This document shows, in pieces, positions 25,834-33,021 of a stretch of 34,644 bases of DNA. The position numbers and the translations under genes were made by a program. The stretch is from CAZUVM01 sp964623885 (GTDB lineage Bacteria; Verrucomicrobiota; Verrucomicrobiia; Limisphaerales; UBA8199), in the NCBI GenBank assembly GCA_964623885.1, contig CAZUVM010000097.1:1-34644 (forward strand), written 5' to 3'. Each line of letters opens with the position of its first letter. Within the stretch, counting starts at the first letter, position 1. The notes beneath the pieces were generated by a model. It searched no databases. It saw only the letters and a list, made by a program, of their open reading frames with translations, and had not been told where the DNA came from.

Positions 25834-28076
25834 GGGCACCCCTGGGCAAAACGAGCGCGGCTGCTCTCGAGGGACACTTTTTCTTCCCCAATTTTCAATT
25901 CTCAGTTTTCAGTTTTCAATTCTCAATTCCCCTCGCTTGCTTGTGCCTCCTTTTTTTTCCCTTCGCCTCCTTCTCGGCCACCTCTAAAACCAACGCTCCC
26001 CCGCCTGCCCAGCTGAAAATCTCCGGGTTTGGCCTGCTGGGCAATCGCGAGCTGAAACGCACGATCCGAACGGTCGAGTTGGACAATAAAAAGCCCGACC
26101 ATTTCGGCCCCGACTTCATCGAAGATTCGGCCCTGATGATCGCGGCCCGGGTCAAACGCGACGGTTACCTGCGCCCCGTGGTGACCATCCAGATCGCTTT
26201 GGCCGACGGTCGCCAGATGGAGGTACGCGCGGCCGATTTGATCGATAATCCCCTGCCCCGTCCGCTGCGGATCACCAGGGCCCACTTCCATATTCAAAAA
26301 GGCGTTCTCTATTATTTCAGCCGCCTCGAATTCCAGGGGTTGCCGCCTGCCCTGCCCAAAAAGCTGTTCACCGCGACCAATAACCCCGCCCAGCTCACCG
26401 AAAAAGAGGCCCGTTCCTACTTCGTTGAAACCGAATCCCTCCTGCACACCAGGCATTCCCGCGTCTATACCCCAGAGCGCCTCGACCGCGGCCTGGCCAG
26501 CCTCACTGACGTCCTCGACCGCCAGGGTTACCGCGACGCCAAAGCGTTCGCGACACAAGTCGAGCGCGATGATAAATCGGGTGCAGTCATGGCCCGAATC
26601 CGGCTCGAGCCCGGTCGCCAATACTTCGTACGCTCCGTGCGCGAGGAATTCTTGAGCCTGGGCGTTGCTCAACCGGCCGAGACCCGCACCATCTTCCCGC
26701 AAAAACCTTACTCCCGCATTTGGCTGCAGGACTTCACCGTCGCCCTCAAGACCAACGAATATCACCGCGGCTTTCCCGACGCCGCCGTGGACGTCCAAAA
26801 CCTCGCCCGCCAAACCAACACCGGGGTCGTCGAGGAAGACCTGCTCGCACGGGTCGAACGCGGACCGCAGGTCCGCATCGGCAACGTCCTGTTCGCCGGG
26901 CAAAAACGCACCTCGCGCGCGCTCATGTCCCGCCGCGTTCGCATCGAACGCGGCGAATGGCTGGACCGTATCAAGGTCGAGGAAGGCCGCTATCGGCTCG
27001 CGCAGCTTGGTGTGTTCAACACCGTCGACCTCGATTATCGCCCCGGCGACGAACACACCCGCGACGTTCTCTACACAGTTCAGGAAGGCCGCCTGCTCAC
27101 CCTCAGCCTCCTGTTCGGCTGGGGCAGCTACGAATTGCTCCGCGGCGGAGTCATCGCCGAAGTCAACGATCTCTGGGGCCTGGCCCATCGGGCCGATGCC
27201 AAAGTAGTCCAATCCTTCAAAGCATCCAGCGGCGATCTCACCTACACTGTCCCCGAACTGGTCGGCCATGACTACGACCTGTTCGTCACCGGCAACGGCT
27301 TGCGCCGACAGGAAGTTAACTTCACCCGGCTCGAATACGGTGGCGGCGTAGGCGTGCATAAATACCTCAAACCCGAGGCCCTCGACCTCAGCCTCCGTTA
27401 CAATTACCAGATCCTCAGCGCTTTCGATTTCGGCAATGTCACCGAGGTCGCCAGCGAAGGTCTCACCAACCCAGCCGTCGGTTCCATTACCTTGGAGCTA
27501 AAACACGACCGGCGCGACAACCCGCTCTACCCCCAGCGCGGCTACAAAGTCTTCCTCACCGTAGAAACCGCCACCAAATACCTGGGCGGTGACGCCAACT
27601 ATGAACGCGTCATCCTCTCTCCCTCCTGGCATCATCCGCTCGGCGGCGGCCGTTACCTCAGCCTCGGGCTCACCCATGCCTTTGATTTCACCTTCGGCAG
27701 CGTCCCCAACAACCTCCCCTTTAACAAACGATTCTTCCTTGGCGGCGAAAACTCCATCCGTGGCTACAACGAAGACGAAGCCTCGCCTTTCAATGCCCAG
27801 GGCCAGATCGTCGGCGCCGAAACCTACACCCTCGCCACCGTCGAACTCGAACAGGCCCTCACCCCTACCTGGTCGATCGTGTTTTTCTCCGACAACCTCG
27901 GCTTCGCCCATTCCATTCGCCAATACCCGTTCGACACCGGCCTGTTCTCCGTCGGCGGCGGCATCCGCTGGCGCACCCTCATCGGTCCTGTCCGGCTCGA
28001 ATACGGCTACAACCTCAACCCGCGCCCACAGGATCCCTCGGGCACCCTGCTGTTCTCCCTCGGATTCCCCTTCTAG
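25830..28076 (+). CDS. tamA: Omp85-family outer-membrane protein (TamA/BamA-like)
   Basis: The 748-residue protein has an unusual long leader with a hydrophobic segment (PLACLCLLFFPFASFSATS), then POTRA-type repeats (KISGFGLLGNRELKRTI; YRDAKAFATQVERDD...; VRIGNVLFAGQKRTSRALMSRRV...YRLAQLGVFNTVDLDY) and a C-terminal barrel of about 16 strands. The conserved barrel loop signature is GGENSIRGYNE (RGY codons at 27759-27767). The last residues, LLFSLGFPF, end in aromatic Phe as expected of an outer-membrane beta signal. ATG 25830 overlaps the tamB stop; the earlier GTG-type start at 25812 lies inside tamB. Identification as TamA rather than BamA rests on the tamB linkage. Confidence 0.88.
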   Translation: MRAPLGKTSAAALEGHFFFPNFQFSVFSFQFSIPLACLCLLFFPFASFSATSKTNAPPPAQLKISGFGLLGNRELKRTIRTVELDNKKPDHFGPDFIEDSALMIAARVKRDGYLRPVVTIQIALADGRQMEVRAADLIDNPLPRPLRITRAHFHIQKGVLYYFSRLEFQGLPPALPKKLFTATNNPAQLTEKEARSYFVETESLLHTRHSRVYTPERLDRGLASLTDVLDRQGYRDAKAFATQVERDDKSGAVMARIRLEPGRQYFVRSVREEFLSLGVAQPAETRTIFPQKPYSRIWLQDFTVALKTNEYHRGFPDAAVDVQNLARQTNTGVVEEDLLARVERGPQVRIGNVLFAGQKRTSRALMSRRVRIERGEWLDRIKVEEGRYRLAQLGVFNTVDLDYRPGDEHTRDVLYTVQEGRLLTLSLLFGWGSYELLRGGVIAEVNDLWGLAHRADAKVVQSFKASSGDLTYTVPELVGHDYDLFVTGNGLRRQEVNFTRLEYGGGVGVHKYLKPEALDLSLRYNYQILSAFDFGNVTEVASEGLTNPAVGSITLELKHDRRDNPLYPQRGYKVFLTVETATKYLGGDANYERVILSPSWHHPLGGGRYLSLGLTHAFDFTFGSVPNNLPFNKRFFLGGENSIRGYNEDEASPFNAQGQIVGAETYTLATVELEQALTPTWSIVFFSDNLGFAHSIRQYPFDTGLFSVGGGIRWRTLIGPVRLEYGYNLNPRPQDPSGTLLFSLGFPF
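25892..25928 (+). repeat. AT-rich repeat inside the tamA leader
   Basis: TTTTCAATTCTCA occurs at 25892-25904 and again at 25913-25925, 21 bases apart, within a T/C/A-only stretch. It encodes FQFSVFSFQFS in the predicted signal region of the Omp85 protein. This base composition is unlike the surrounding GC-rich coding sequence. Confidence 0.6.
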
Positions 28077-28430
28077 AGCGGTTTGAAAAAAACCGTGCCC
28101 CCCCCAACACCCCGAAGGAGTTGGAAAACGCTGGCCGGAAGGTCACAGCAACTCGCGCGACGGACCAACGGCTTTGCTCTGCAGTACTATCTGCTGAAAT
28201 CGTGCAGTTTCGGCAAAACTTTTTTGCACGTGGGCAAAACGGTTGGTTTTTTGTTCTGTCCAGCCTTCTTCTGCACGTTTTCTTGGCGTCTTGGAGTGAA
28301 AAATCGATCTGCTCTGCCGTTTCGTTGCGGCTCGCCGCGCTGTGGCTATGAAATTCATGAGGTAGGTTTGGACCCCATAGCTAACTTCTCTCTGGGGCCT
28401 ATCCTTACCTTGACACAAATAGATTCGTTT
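28077..28430 (+). other. Upstream region of the first receiver gene, with repeats
   Basis: The 354-base gap has no credible gene; an open frame from 28083 runs into the receiver but is not receiver-like. It holds a direct repeat GGCAAAAC (28212-28219 and 28233-28240, 21 bases or two helical turns apart) and an inverted repeat CGTGCA/TGCACG (28201-28206, 28225-28230). These could be a regulator binding site. TTGACA at 28410 is too close to the ATG to serve this gene. Confidence 0.45.
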
Positions 28431-28916
28431 ATGGTCGTAGACAGAACATTCTTGCTGGTTGAAGATAGCGACGACGACGTGAAGTTGTTTCGCCGCTCGT
28501 TTATCAAAGCCAGGCTGATGAACACTCTCCAGGTCGTGCAGACCGCGGAAGAAGCCATCGCCTACCTCACCGGCACCGGTAAATTTTCCGACCGCACACG
28601 GCACCCCCTTCCGAGTATCGTGTTTCTCGATCTCCAACTTCCGGGCATGAGCGGGTTCGAAGTGCTCAAGGTCCTGCGCCGCGACACCAGTCTGAACAAG
28701 ATCCGGGCGATCGTGCTGACCGGTTCGGACAACATGCGCGATGTGAAGGCCGCTTACGAATTGGGCGCCAACTCATTCCTGATCAAGCCGGCTGACTTCG
28801 ATCGCTTTGTTGAATTCAGCCAGGCGTTGGGTGGGTACTGGACTTGGTCCGATGCCCCAAGCACGCCGGCGTCTGCCCCCCCGATGACCATGCCATCGCG
28901 CCGAACCCTCAACTGA
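28431..28916 (+). CDS. Stand-alone receiver protein (Rcp1-type)
   Basis: The 161-residue protein is a single receiver domain with a short tail. The acidic pocket is Glu11-Asp12, the phospho-acceptor Asp67 (VFLDLQLPGMSG), the switch Thr97 (IVLTGSD) and Lys119 (FLIKPADF). Thus it should accept a phosphate from a histidine kinase. The end (RFVEFSQALGGYWTW) is the Rcp1-like signature shared by two other receivers nearby. No DNA-binding or enzymatic output is present, so it must signal by protein contact. ATG 28431 is used; the preceding frame is not receiver-like. It is the first of seven receiver genes, and its kinase is not in this window. Confidence 0.93.
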   Translation: MVVDRTFLLVEDSDDDVKLFRRSFIKARLMNTLQVVQTAEEAIAYLTGTGKFSDRTRHPLPSIVFLDLQLPGMSGFEVLKVLRRDTSLNKIRAIVLTGSDNMRDVKAAYELGANSFLIKPADFDRFVEFSQALGGYWTWSDAPSTPASAPPMTMPSRRTLN

Positions 28917-28973
28917 CGGTTTTCGTCGAAGTTACCCCAAACCACAACTTTCCCCGGCGGAGAACACCCCGCA

Positions 28974-29459
28974 ATGAACAATACCAGTTCGCCACCCAAT
29001 TTCCTGATCGTGGATGACAGCGAAGACGACACCATCCTGATCTGCCGCGCGTTCGCCCGCGCGCATATGCTAAACCCCATTCACGTCGTCCACAGCGGCC
29101 AGGACGCTATCGATTATCTTAGCGGCCAGGGCCGGTTTGCCGACCGCGAAGCTCACCCCCTGCCCCAAATCGTTCTGCTCGACCTCAAGATGCCCGGCCT
29201 GGACGGCTTCGATGTGCTCATGTGGATCAGGCGCAACCCGGCTTTAGACGATCTGCGCGTCATCGTGCTCACCTCCTCGACCGACGTGCGCGATGCGAAC
29301 TTTGCCTTCCAGCTTGGCGCCAATGGCTTCGTGATCAAACCCGCCGATTTCCTGAGGTTCGTTGAATTCTCTGAAGCCCTTGACGGACACTGGCTATGGT
29401 CGAACATACGGCCGCCCGAGCCCAGTCTGGATCGAAGTGTCACAATGTCCCTGGGCTGA
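28974..29459 (+). CDS. Stand-alone receiver protein (Rcp1-type)
   Basis: This 161-residue receiver is a close relative of its upstream neighbour, sharing GANGFVIKPADFLRFVEFSEAL and a Trp pair near the end. Key residues are Asp14-Asp15, phospho-acceptor Asp70 (LLDLKMPGLDG), Thr100 and Lys122. It starts 57 bases after the previous receiver on the same strand and may share its transcript. The similarity suggests a local duplication; the different loops (SSTDVRDANFAF against GSDNMRDVKAAY) suggest different partners. Confidence 0.93.
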   Translation: MNNTSSPPNFLIVDDSEDDTILICRAFARAHMLNPIHVVHSGQDAIDYLSGQGRFADREAHPLPQIVLLDLKMPGLDGFDVLMWIRRNPALDDLRVIVLTSSTDVRDANFAFQLGANGFVIKPADFLRFVEFSEALDGHWLWSNIRPPEPSLDRSVTMSLG

Positions 29460-29661
29460 TTCCGCCCTATTTTCGTCTCGTAATCCACTTTCATCTTTCG
29501 CCCCTTTGAATGAGCTCATGCATTCCAGGCTTCCCGAATGGTAGGGTTTTCCCCTATTACCCTCCAGCCACCAATGTCACAGATTCATGTGGTCGGTCGG
29601 CTTTGCATGAACTAACTGCAAGTTTGTCTTCAGCCCATGGGGCCTTGCAGCTCCGATTATT

Positions 29662-29673
29662 GACGCCGGCGTC
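29662..29673. promoter_or_regulatory. Palindrome upstream of the receiver-PAS gene
   Basis: GACGCCGGCGTC is a perfect 12 bp palindrome 26 bases before the ATG of the receiver-PAS gene, overlapping a TTGACG that resembles a -35 box. An operator role is possible but unproven. Confidence 0.25.
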
Positions 29674-29699
29674 GTCCGATTTTTTACGACAAACAGTCT

Positions 29700-30560
29700 A
29701 TGGGTGACCACATTCGCGTTCTGATCGTCGAAGATTCCCCCGAGGACACCCTCCTCATCGTGAGGGAACTCCAGCGCGGCGGCTTTGACGTCGACTTTCA
29801 TCGCGTCGAAACCCGCGCCGAATTGGCTGCCGCCCTCGACCGCTCCCACTGGCATGTCATCATCAGCGATTACTCCCTTCCGGCTTTTAACGGCCTGGAC
29901 GCCCTCACCCTATGCCTCCAGCGGGGAATCGCCACGCCGTTCATCATCGTGTCGGGCGCTATCGGCGAAGAGCGCGCGGTCGAGATGGTAAAAGCCGGCG
30001 CCCACGACTACGTGATGAAGGACAACCTGCATCGGATCGTTCCCGTCGTTCAACGCGAACTCAGCGAAACCCAGGAGCGCCTCATCCGCCGCCACAACGA
30101 TGCCATCAACGCCTACCTCGCTTCCGTCGTCCAATCCTCCGACGACGCCATCATCGGCAAGACCCTCGATGGCACCATCGTCACCTGGAACGCCGGCGCC
30201 GAACGCCTCTACGGCTACACCGCCGCCGAAATGCTCGGCCGCTCCATGTCCATTCTCATCCCCCTCAATCGGCCCGACGAACTGACCGAGCTCCTAAAAA
30301 AAATCGCCCACGGCGAGCATGTCGAAAGCGTCGAAGCCGTTCGCATCGGCAAAAACGGCAAGCCCATTGACGTCTTCCTCACCATCTCCCCGATCCGCGA
30401 TCAAACCGGCCGAATCATCGGCGCCTCCAGCATCGCCCGCGACATCACCCGGCGTAAACTGGAGGAAACCGACCGCCTGAAACTGATCCAGGACCTCACC
30501 GCCGCCCTCACTCACAGCGCTCCGGAGCCGCCGCACCGCTCCGCCAACGCCTCAGGATGA
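29700..30560 (+). CDS. Receiver-PAS protein lacking an output domain
   Basis: The 286-residue protein has a receiver (residues 1-125; Glu11-Asp12, phospho-acceptor Asp57 in ISDYSLPAFNG, Ser85, Lys107) and a PAS domain (about 138-255; SSDDAIIGKTLDGTIVTWNAGAERLYGY, with a PAC-like DVFLTISPIRDQTGRIIGASSIARDIT). A short signalling helix follows (RKLEETDRLKLIQDLTAAL), and the protein then stops after about 15 Pro/Ser-rich residues. In relatives this helix leads to a histidine kinase or a zinc-type Cys domain, neither of which is present. It may be a truncated sensor or a phosphate-dependent PAS adaptor. The ATG at 29700 fits the domain start. Confidence 0.9.
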   Translation: MGDHIRVLIVEDSPEDTLLIVRELQRGGFDVDFHRVETRAELAAALDRSHWHVIISDYSLPAFNGLDALTLCLQRGIATPFIIVSGAIGEERAVEMVKAGAHDYVMKDNLHRIVPVVQRELSETQERLIRRHNDAINAYLASVVQSSDDAIIGKTLDGTIVTWNAGAERLYGYTAAEMLGRSMSILIPLNRPDELTELLKKIAHGEHVESVEAVRIGKNGKPIDVFLTISPIRDQTGRIIGASSIARDITRRKLEETDRLKLIQDLTAALTHSAPEPPHRSANASG

Positions 30561-30601
30561 TCATCCGCTCCCTCCTCATCACATTATTCATCCCATAGCA
30601 T

Positions 30602-30672
30602 TTTCTATCTGCTATTATTCTATCTGCCATTTTCTATCTTCTATTTTCTATCTGCTATTTTCTATCTGCTAT
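30602..30672. repeat. Five-unit tandem repeat, about 14 bp each
   Basis: Five near-identical units of TTTCTATCTGCTAT lie head to tail; the second is 15 bases, the others 14, with a few substitutions. The tract is AT-rich in a GC-rich region and begins 42 bases after the receiver-PAS stop. A short echo, TTCTATCTTCTGTC, follows the thioredoxin-rhodanese gene near 16252. Confidence 0.85.
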
Positions 30673-30719
30673 TTTTATCGGCAGCGTTGGCTTCGGCTAT
30701 TCGCAATTTTTCACGTTCC

Positions 30720-30829
30720 CGGATGGGGAGAGGGTCGGGGTGAGGGGAATCTCTATGGATCCAACTCGGGCTGCTTGTTTCTCCCTCGCCCCATCGGATG
30801 GGGAGAGGGTTGGGGTGAGGGGAATCTCT
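30720..30829. repeat. Duplicated 35 bp G-rich sequence with hairpin
   Basis: A 35-base sequence starting CGGATGGGGAGAGGGT is present at 30720-30754 and 30795-30829 with one mismatch. Around the second copy, CCCTCGCCCCATC (30783-30795) pairs with GATGGGGAGAGGG (30797-30809). It is directly after the stop of the receiver on the other strand. A related hairpin is at 32620-32645. Such G-rich palindromes are dispersed in many high-GC bacteria. Confidence 0.75.
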
Positions 30830-30834
30830 TGCGC

Positions 30835-31299
30835 CTAAGTTGCCCCCGCGCTCGCACCACGATCGCCCTCGCCCTCGCGGGCCGATGCTCCCCAGTAGGC
30901 CACAATGCTCGTCGCCAGCTTGTCCAACTCTTCCGGTGTCAGCGGCTTCACGAAAAAAGTCTTCGCGCCCAACTCGTACGAGCCGCTCACGTCGCGCCAG
31001 TACGGGCTGCTGCTCAACACGATCACCGGAATCATCGCCAGGTAAAGCTCCGCTCGGATCCACCGCAGAAAATCATGGCCGCTCATCCCCGGCAACTTCA
31101 GATCCAAAACGATCAAATCCGGCAACACCGTCGCGGCCTCTGCCGCACCAGCCTTCAGATACTCGATCGCCTCCTCCGCCGTAACCACTCTCTGCAGTTC
31201 GCCTCCAAATCCCGTTCGACGCAGCGATCGCTCGATCAAAATCGCATCATCGTTACTGTCCTCCACCAGCAGTATTCTCAAAGCGCCCCGGGTTCCCAT
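30835..31299 (-). CDS. Stand-alone receiver protein
   Basis: The 154-residue protein is a receiver with Glu13-Asp14, phospho-acceptor Asp66 (IVLDLKLPGMSG), Ser96 and Lys118 (FFVKPLTPEEL). Its tail (SIVAYWGASAREGEGDRG) resembles the tail of the receiver at 31628-32047 (TILAYWAAAL), so these two form a second subfamily distinct from the Rcp1-type trio. ATG 31299 is chosen; the open frame continues to 31359, but the 20 extra residues precede the normal first strand. The last codons lie next to the G-rich repeat. Confidence 0.9.
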   Translation of the reverse strand: MGTRGALRILLVEDSNDDAILIERSLRRTGFGGELQRVVTAEEAIEYLKAGAAEAATVLPDLIVLDLKLPGMSGHDFLRWIRAELYLAMIPVIVLSSSPYWRDVSGSYELGAKTFFVKPLTPEELDKLATSIVAYWGASAREGEGDRGASAGAT

Positions 31300-31627
31300 A
31301 TAAAAAAATCCTGCGCCACCGTAGCACACCAATTCTTTGCCACGTAATGAAAAATCCAAAAAGCCGTAAACGCCTCAGGCGGGGCGGGGACAGGCTCGTC
31401 CCCGTCTTTGGCTTTACCTGGCTCAATCGGGGGCCAGCCGCCCCCGCCCCTGGTTTATAAGGGTTTCACCTGCTATGCTGCGCCGCTTTGTTACTCCACA
31501 GTTCACCCCATCGGCCGGCGCTGGTTTCCGGTGGGGTGCTTTGCACCGGGGGGGTGGGGAACCCTCTGCGCCTGTTGCATCATCGTGGCACCTCAACAGC
31601 GCCGGCCGATGCTTTCTCCTCGCGCAG
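31300..31627. other. Intergenic region rich in palindromes, no gene seen
   Basis: The 328-base gap between two receiver genes contains GGGGACAGGCTCGTCCCC near 31386, GGGGGCCAGCCGCCCCC near 31429 and the large inverted repeat listed separately. Open frames here are short and unlike proteins. The promoter for the receiver ending at 30835 should lie near 31300-31400 but no clear boxes were seen. Confidence 0.5.
31509..31611. repeat. 103 bp structure with perfect 15 bp inverted ends
   Basis: CATCGGCCGGCGCTG (31509-31523) is the exact reverse complement of CAGCGCCGGCCGATG (31597-31611). Inside is a second hairpin, GGTGC TTT GCACC, and a run of G residues. It starts 16 bases after the receiver stop at 31628, reading on the minus strand, so it could end that transcript or be a small non-autonomous element. 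No flanking target duplication was noticed. Confidence 0.7.
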
Positions 31628-32047
31628 TCATTCGGGCATTGGCTGCCAAGGGCTGAGTGCTGCGGCCCAATACGCGAGAATGGTCTCTACCAGGCGCTCG
31701 CGCTCCTTCCCTGTCATCGGTTTGGTGAACATTCCATTCGCCCCGAGTGAATAGGCGCGCTTGATATCTTCACCTCCGGCCAAGCCGCTCATGATAATCA
31801 CCGGTATGCCTGCCAATGCCGGCTGGCTTCGTAACCACTTCAGGAACTCTGCCCCGGCTGTGCCGTCCAACTTGAGGTCGAGCACGACGAGATCCGGCAC
31901 ATATTTATCCGCCATCTTCTGCATCGCTTCCTCCGCGCTCGTCACCTTCGCCACCTCGCCGGTGAATCCCGCGCGCCTGAGCGCCAGCTCAAATAGTGCC
32001 CGATCATCGGCACTGTCATCGATTACCAGCAGTTTCCGGGTCTGCAT
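31628..32047 (-). CDS. Stand-alone receiver protein
   Basis: The 139-residue protein is a minimal receiver: Asp10-Asp11, phospho-acceptor Asp57 (VVLDLKLDGTAG), Ser87 (IIMSGLAGG) and Lys109 (MFTKPMTGKE). The usual Pro of the 'LPG' loop is replaced by Asp (KLDGTAG). The tail WAAALSPW is like that of the receiver at 30835-31299. There is no output domain. ATG 32047 begins two residues before the first beta strand, normal for CheY-like proteins. Confidence 0.93.
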   Translation of the reverse strand: MQTRKLLVIDDSADDRALFELALRRAGFTGEVAKVTSAEEAMQKMADKYVPDLVVLDLKLDGTAGAEFLKWLRSQPALAGIPVIIMSGLAGGEDIKRAYSLGANGMFTKPMTGKERERLVETILAYWAAALSPWQPMPE

Positions 32048-32125
32048 GGACGATAATTAATGCCAAAAGCGCGCCCAAATGCCGATGGGGAACTCACCGT
32101 ACGTATTACTCCTGACCGATTACGA

Positions 32126-32509
32126 TTATGATTGAGAGGACCCTAACCCCTCCACAATCTCGTGAACCCTTTGTTCGATACCCTTCCACTCGGTATTCTT
32201 GTCGATGAATTGATTCGCCCCCGCCAGCTTGGCTTCGGCCGCCTCCTCGGGACTCCCGGACAGCATAATGATCGGAATAGTCACCCCTCTCCCTCGTAGC
32301 TCGTGAATCAATTCCGTCCCGCTCATACTCCCCATGCCGTGATCCGTTATCAAAATATCGGTCCCCGTAGCGAGAATCTGTGACAATGCATCTTCCGCTT
32401 TTGTGAAAGTAGAAATGCTCGCGTCCGGATGAGTCCGGCTGAGAAATCGGTGCAGGAAAAAAAGCATGTTCGAATCATCATCAGCTAACGTGATCCGATG
32501 TCCCCTCAT
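32126..32509 (-). CDS. Stand-alone receiver protein, divergent
   Basis: This 127-residue receiver is the most divergent of the seven. It has Asp10-Asp11-Asp12, phospho-acceptor Asp56 in the unusual loop ITDHGMGSMSG, Ser84 (IMLSGSPEEA) and Lys104 (FIDKNTEW, without the usual Pro after Lys). The pocket is intact, so phosphorylation is plausible. ATG 32509 is preferred to the TTG at 32527. It probably shares direction and regulation with the next receiver, 78 bases downstream. Confidence 0.88.
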   Translation of the reverse strand: MRGHRITLADDDSNMLFFLHRFLSRTHPDASISTFTKAEDALSQILATGTDILITDHGMGSMSGTELIHELRGRGVTIPIIMLSGSPEEAAEAKLAGANQFIDKNTEWKGIEQRVHEIVEGLGSSQS

Positions 32510-32619
32510 AGGCACATTGTGGTCCAACGACGGCCCGGTTGCGAATAGGGTGAACCACCTACTTCTCCGTGCTATAGCAAATTAAACAAACCTGTAACCG
32601 CGCGCCGGCAAACGAGTAT

Positions 32620-32645
32620 CCCTTTCCTCCTCTGGAGGAGAAGGG
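32620..32645. repeat. G/A-rich hairpin repeat
   Basis: CCCTTTCCTCC (32620-32630) pairs with GGAGGAGAAGGG (32634-32645) and is followed by TTAGGGGGAGGAGG. Arms and following G-rich tail match the plan of the repeat at 30783-30829. It lies downstream of the small hypothetical gene. Confidence 0.55.
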
Positions 32646-32692
32646 TTAGGGGGAGGAGGCCCTGCTTTTCGGCGGCTAAAAAATTATTTAAC

Positions 32693-32929
32693 TCATCCAG
32701 AGATTGAATCACCCCTCCGCTCACCTGAGCGGAAGGAGAAGTCGAAATGTCGAGTGTGCATGTCGTCGAAGTAGAAATAAAACTCAACTTCGTTGAGCCC
32801 GAGGCGCCTGGCTTCGTCCCTTGCCTCCAAATGACTCAAGAATTGCCGTGCTTGGCCGATATCCTCCGTCCATGCCCCCTCTTTGGTCAGGAAGGCTTTC
32901 GTGACGCGGTGGCGCACCAGCTTCTTCAC
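32693..32929 (-). CDS. Small hypothetical protein
   Basis: The 78-residue protein has a GTG start (32929). Its core, KAFLTKEGAWTEDIGQARQF then SHLEARDEARRLGLNEVEFYFYFDD, follows a pattern I have seen in small uncharacterised proteins of this phylum: 'FL..G.WT.D...A..F', then an Ala-rich helix and a strand. The last 15 or so residues (RSGERRGDSISG) are encoded by a palindromic repeat (CCTCCGCTC/GAGCGGAAGG, 32714-32736), so the natural C-terminus may have been replaced. It sits between two receiver genes on the same strand. The function is unknown and the gene call is moderate. Confidence 0.5.
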   Translation of the reverse strand: MKKLVRHRVTKAFLTKEGAWTEDIGQARQFLSHLEARDEARRLGLNEVEFYFYFDDMHTRHFDFSFRSGERRGDSISG

Positions 32930-32950
32930 CCACTAGATGCTGCCACAATC

Positions 32951-32964
32951 CATGCTGCAGCATG
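32951..32964. promoter_or_regulatory. Perfect 14 bp palindrome, possible operator
   Basis: CATGCTGCAGCATG is a perfect palindrome 21 bases upstream of the GTG start of the small hypothetical gene and 57 bases after the receiver stop at 33022. Its position suits an operator, but no regulator is known. Confidence 0.3.
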
Positions 32965-33021
32965 AGTGGCTCTTAACCCCAGGGGAATATAGTGGTTAGC
33001 ATCATCGCTCGTGGGTTCGCA

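Noticed and set aside
25923..27359. 478-codon ORF antisense to the Omp85 gene
   Set aside because: The plus-strand frame has signal peptide, POTRA and barrel features; the antisense frame is an artefact of strongly biased codon use.
28083..28430. 116-residue N-terminal extension of the first receiver protein
   Set aside because: The sequence is not protein-like and precedes a normal receiver start at ATG 28431.
30561..30600. Short frame overlapping the end of the receiver-PAS gene, possibly a frameshifted kinase remnant
   Set aside because: It gives only about a dozen residues (MIIRSLLITLFIP) before a stop and has no kinase features.
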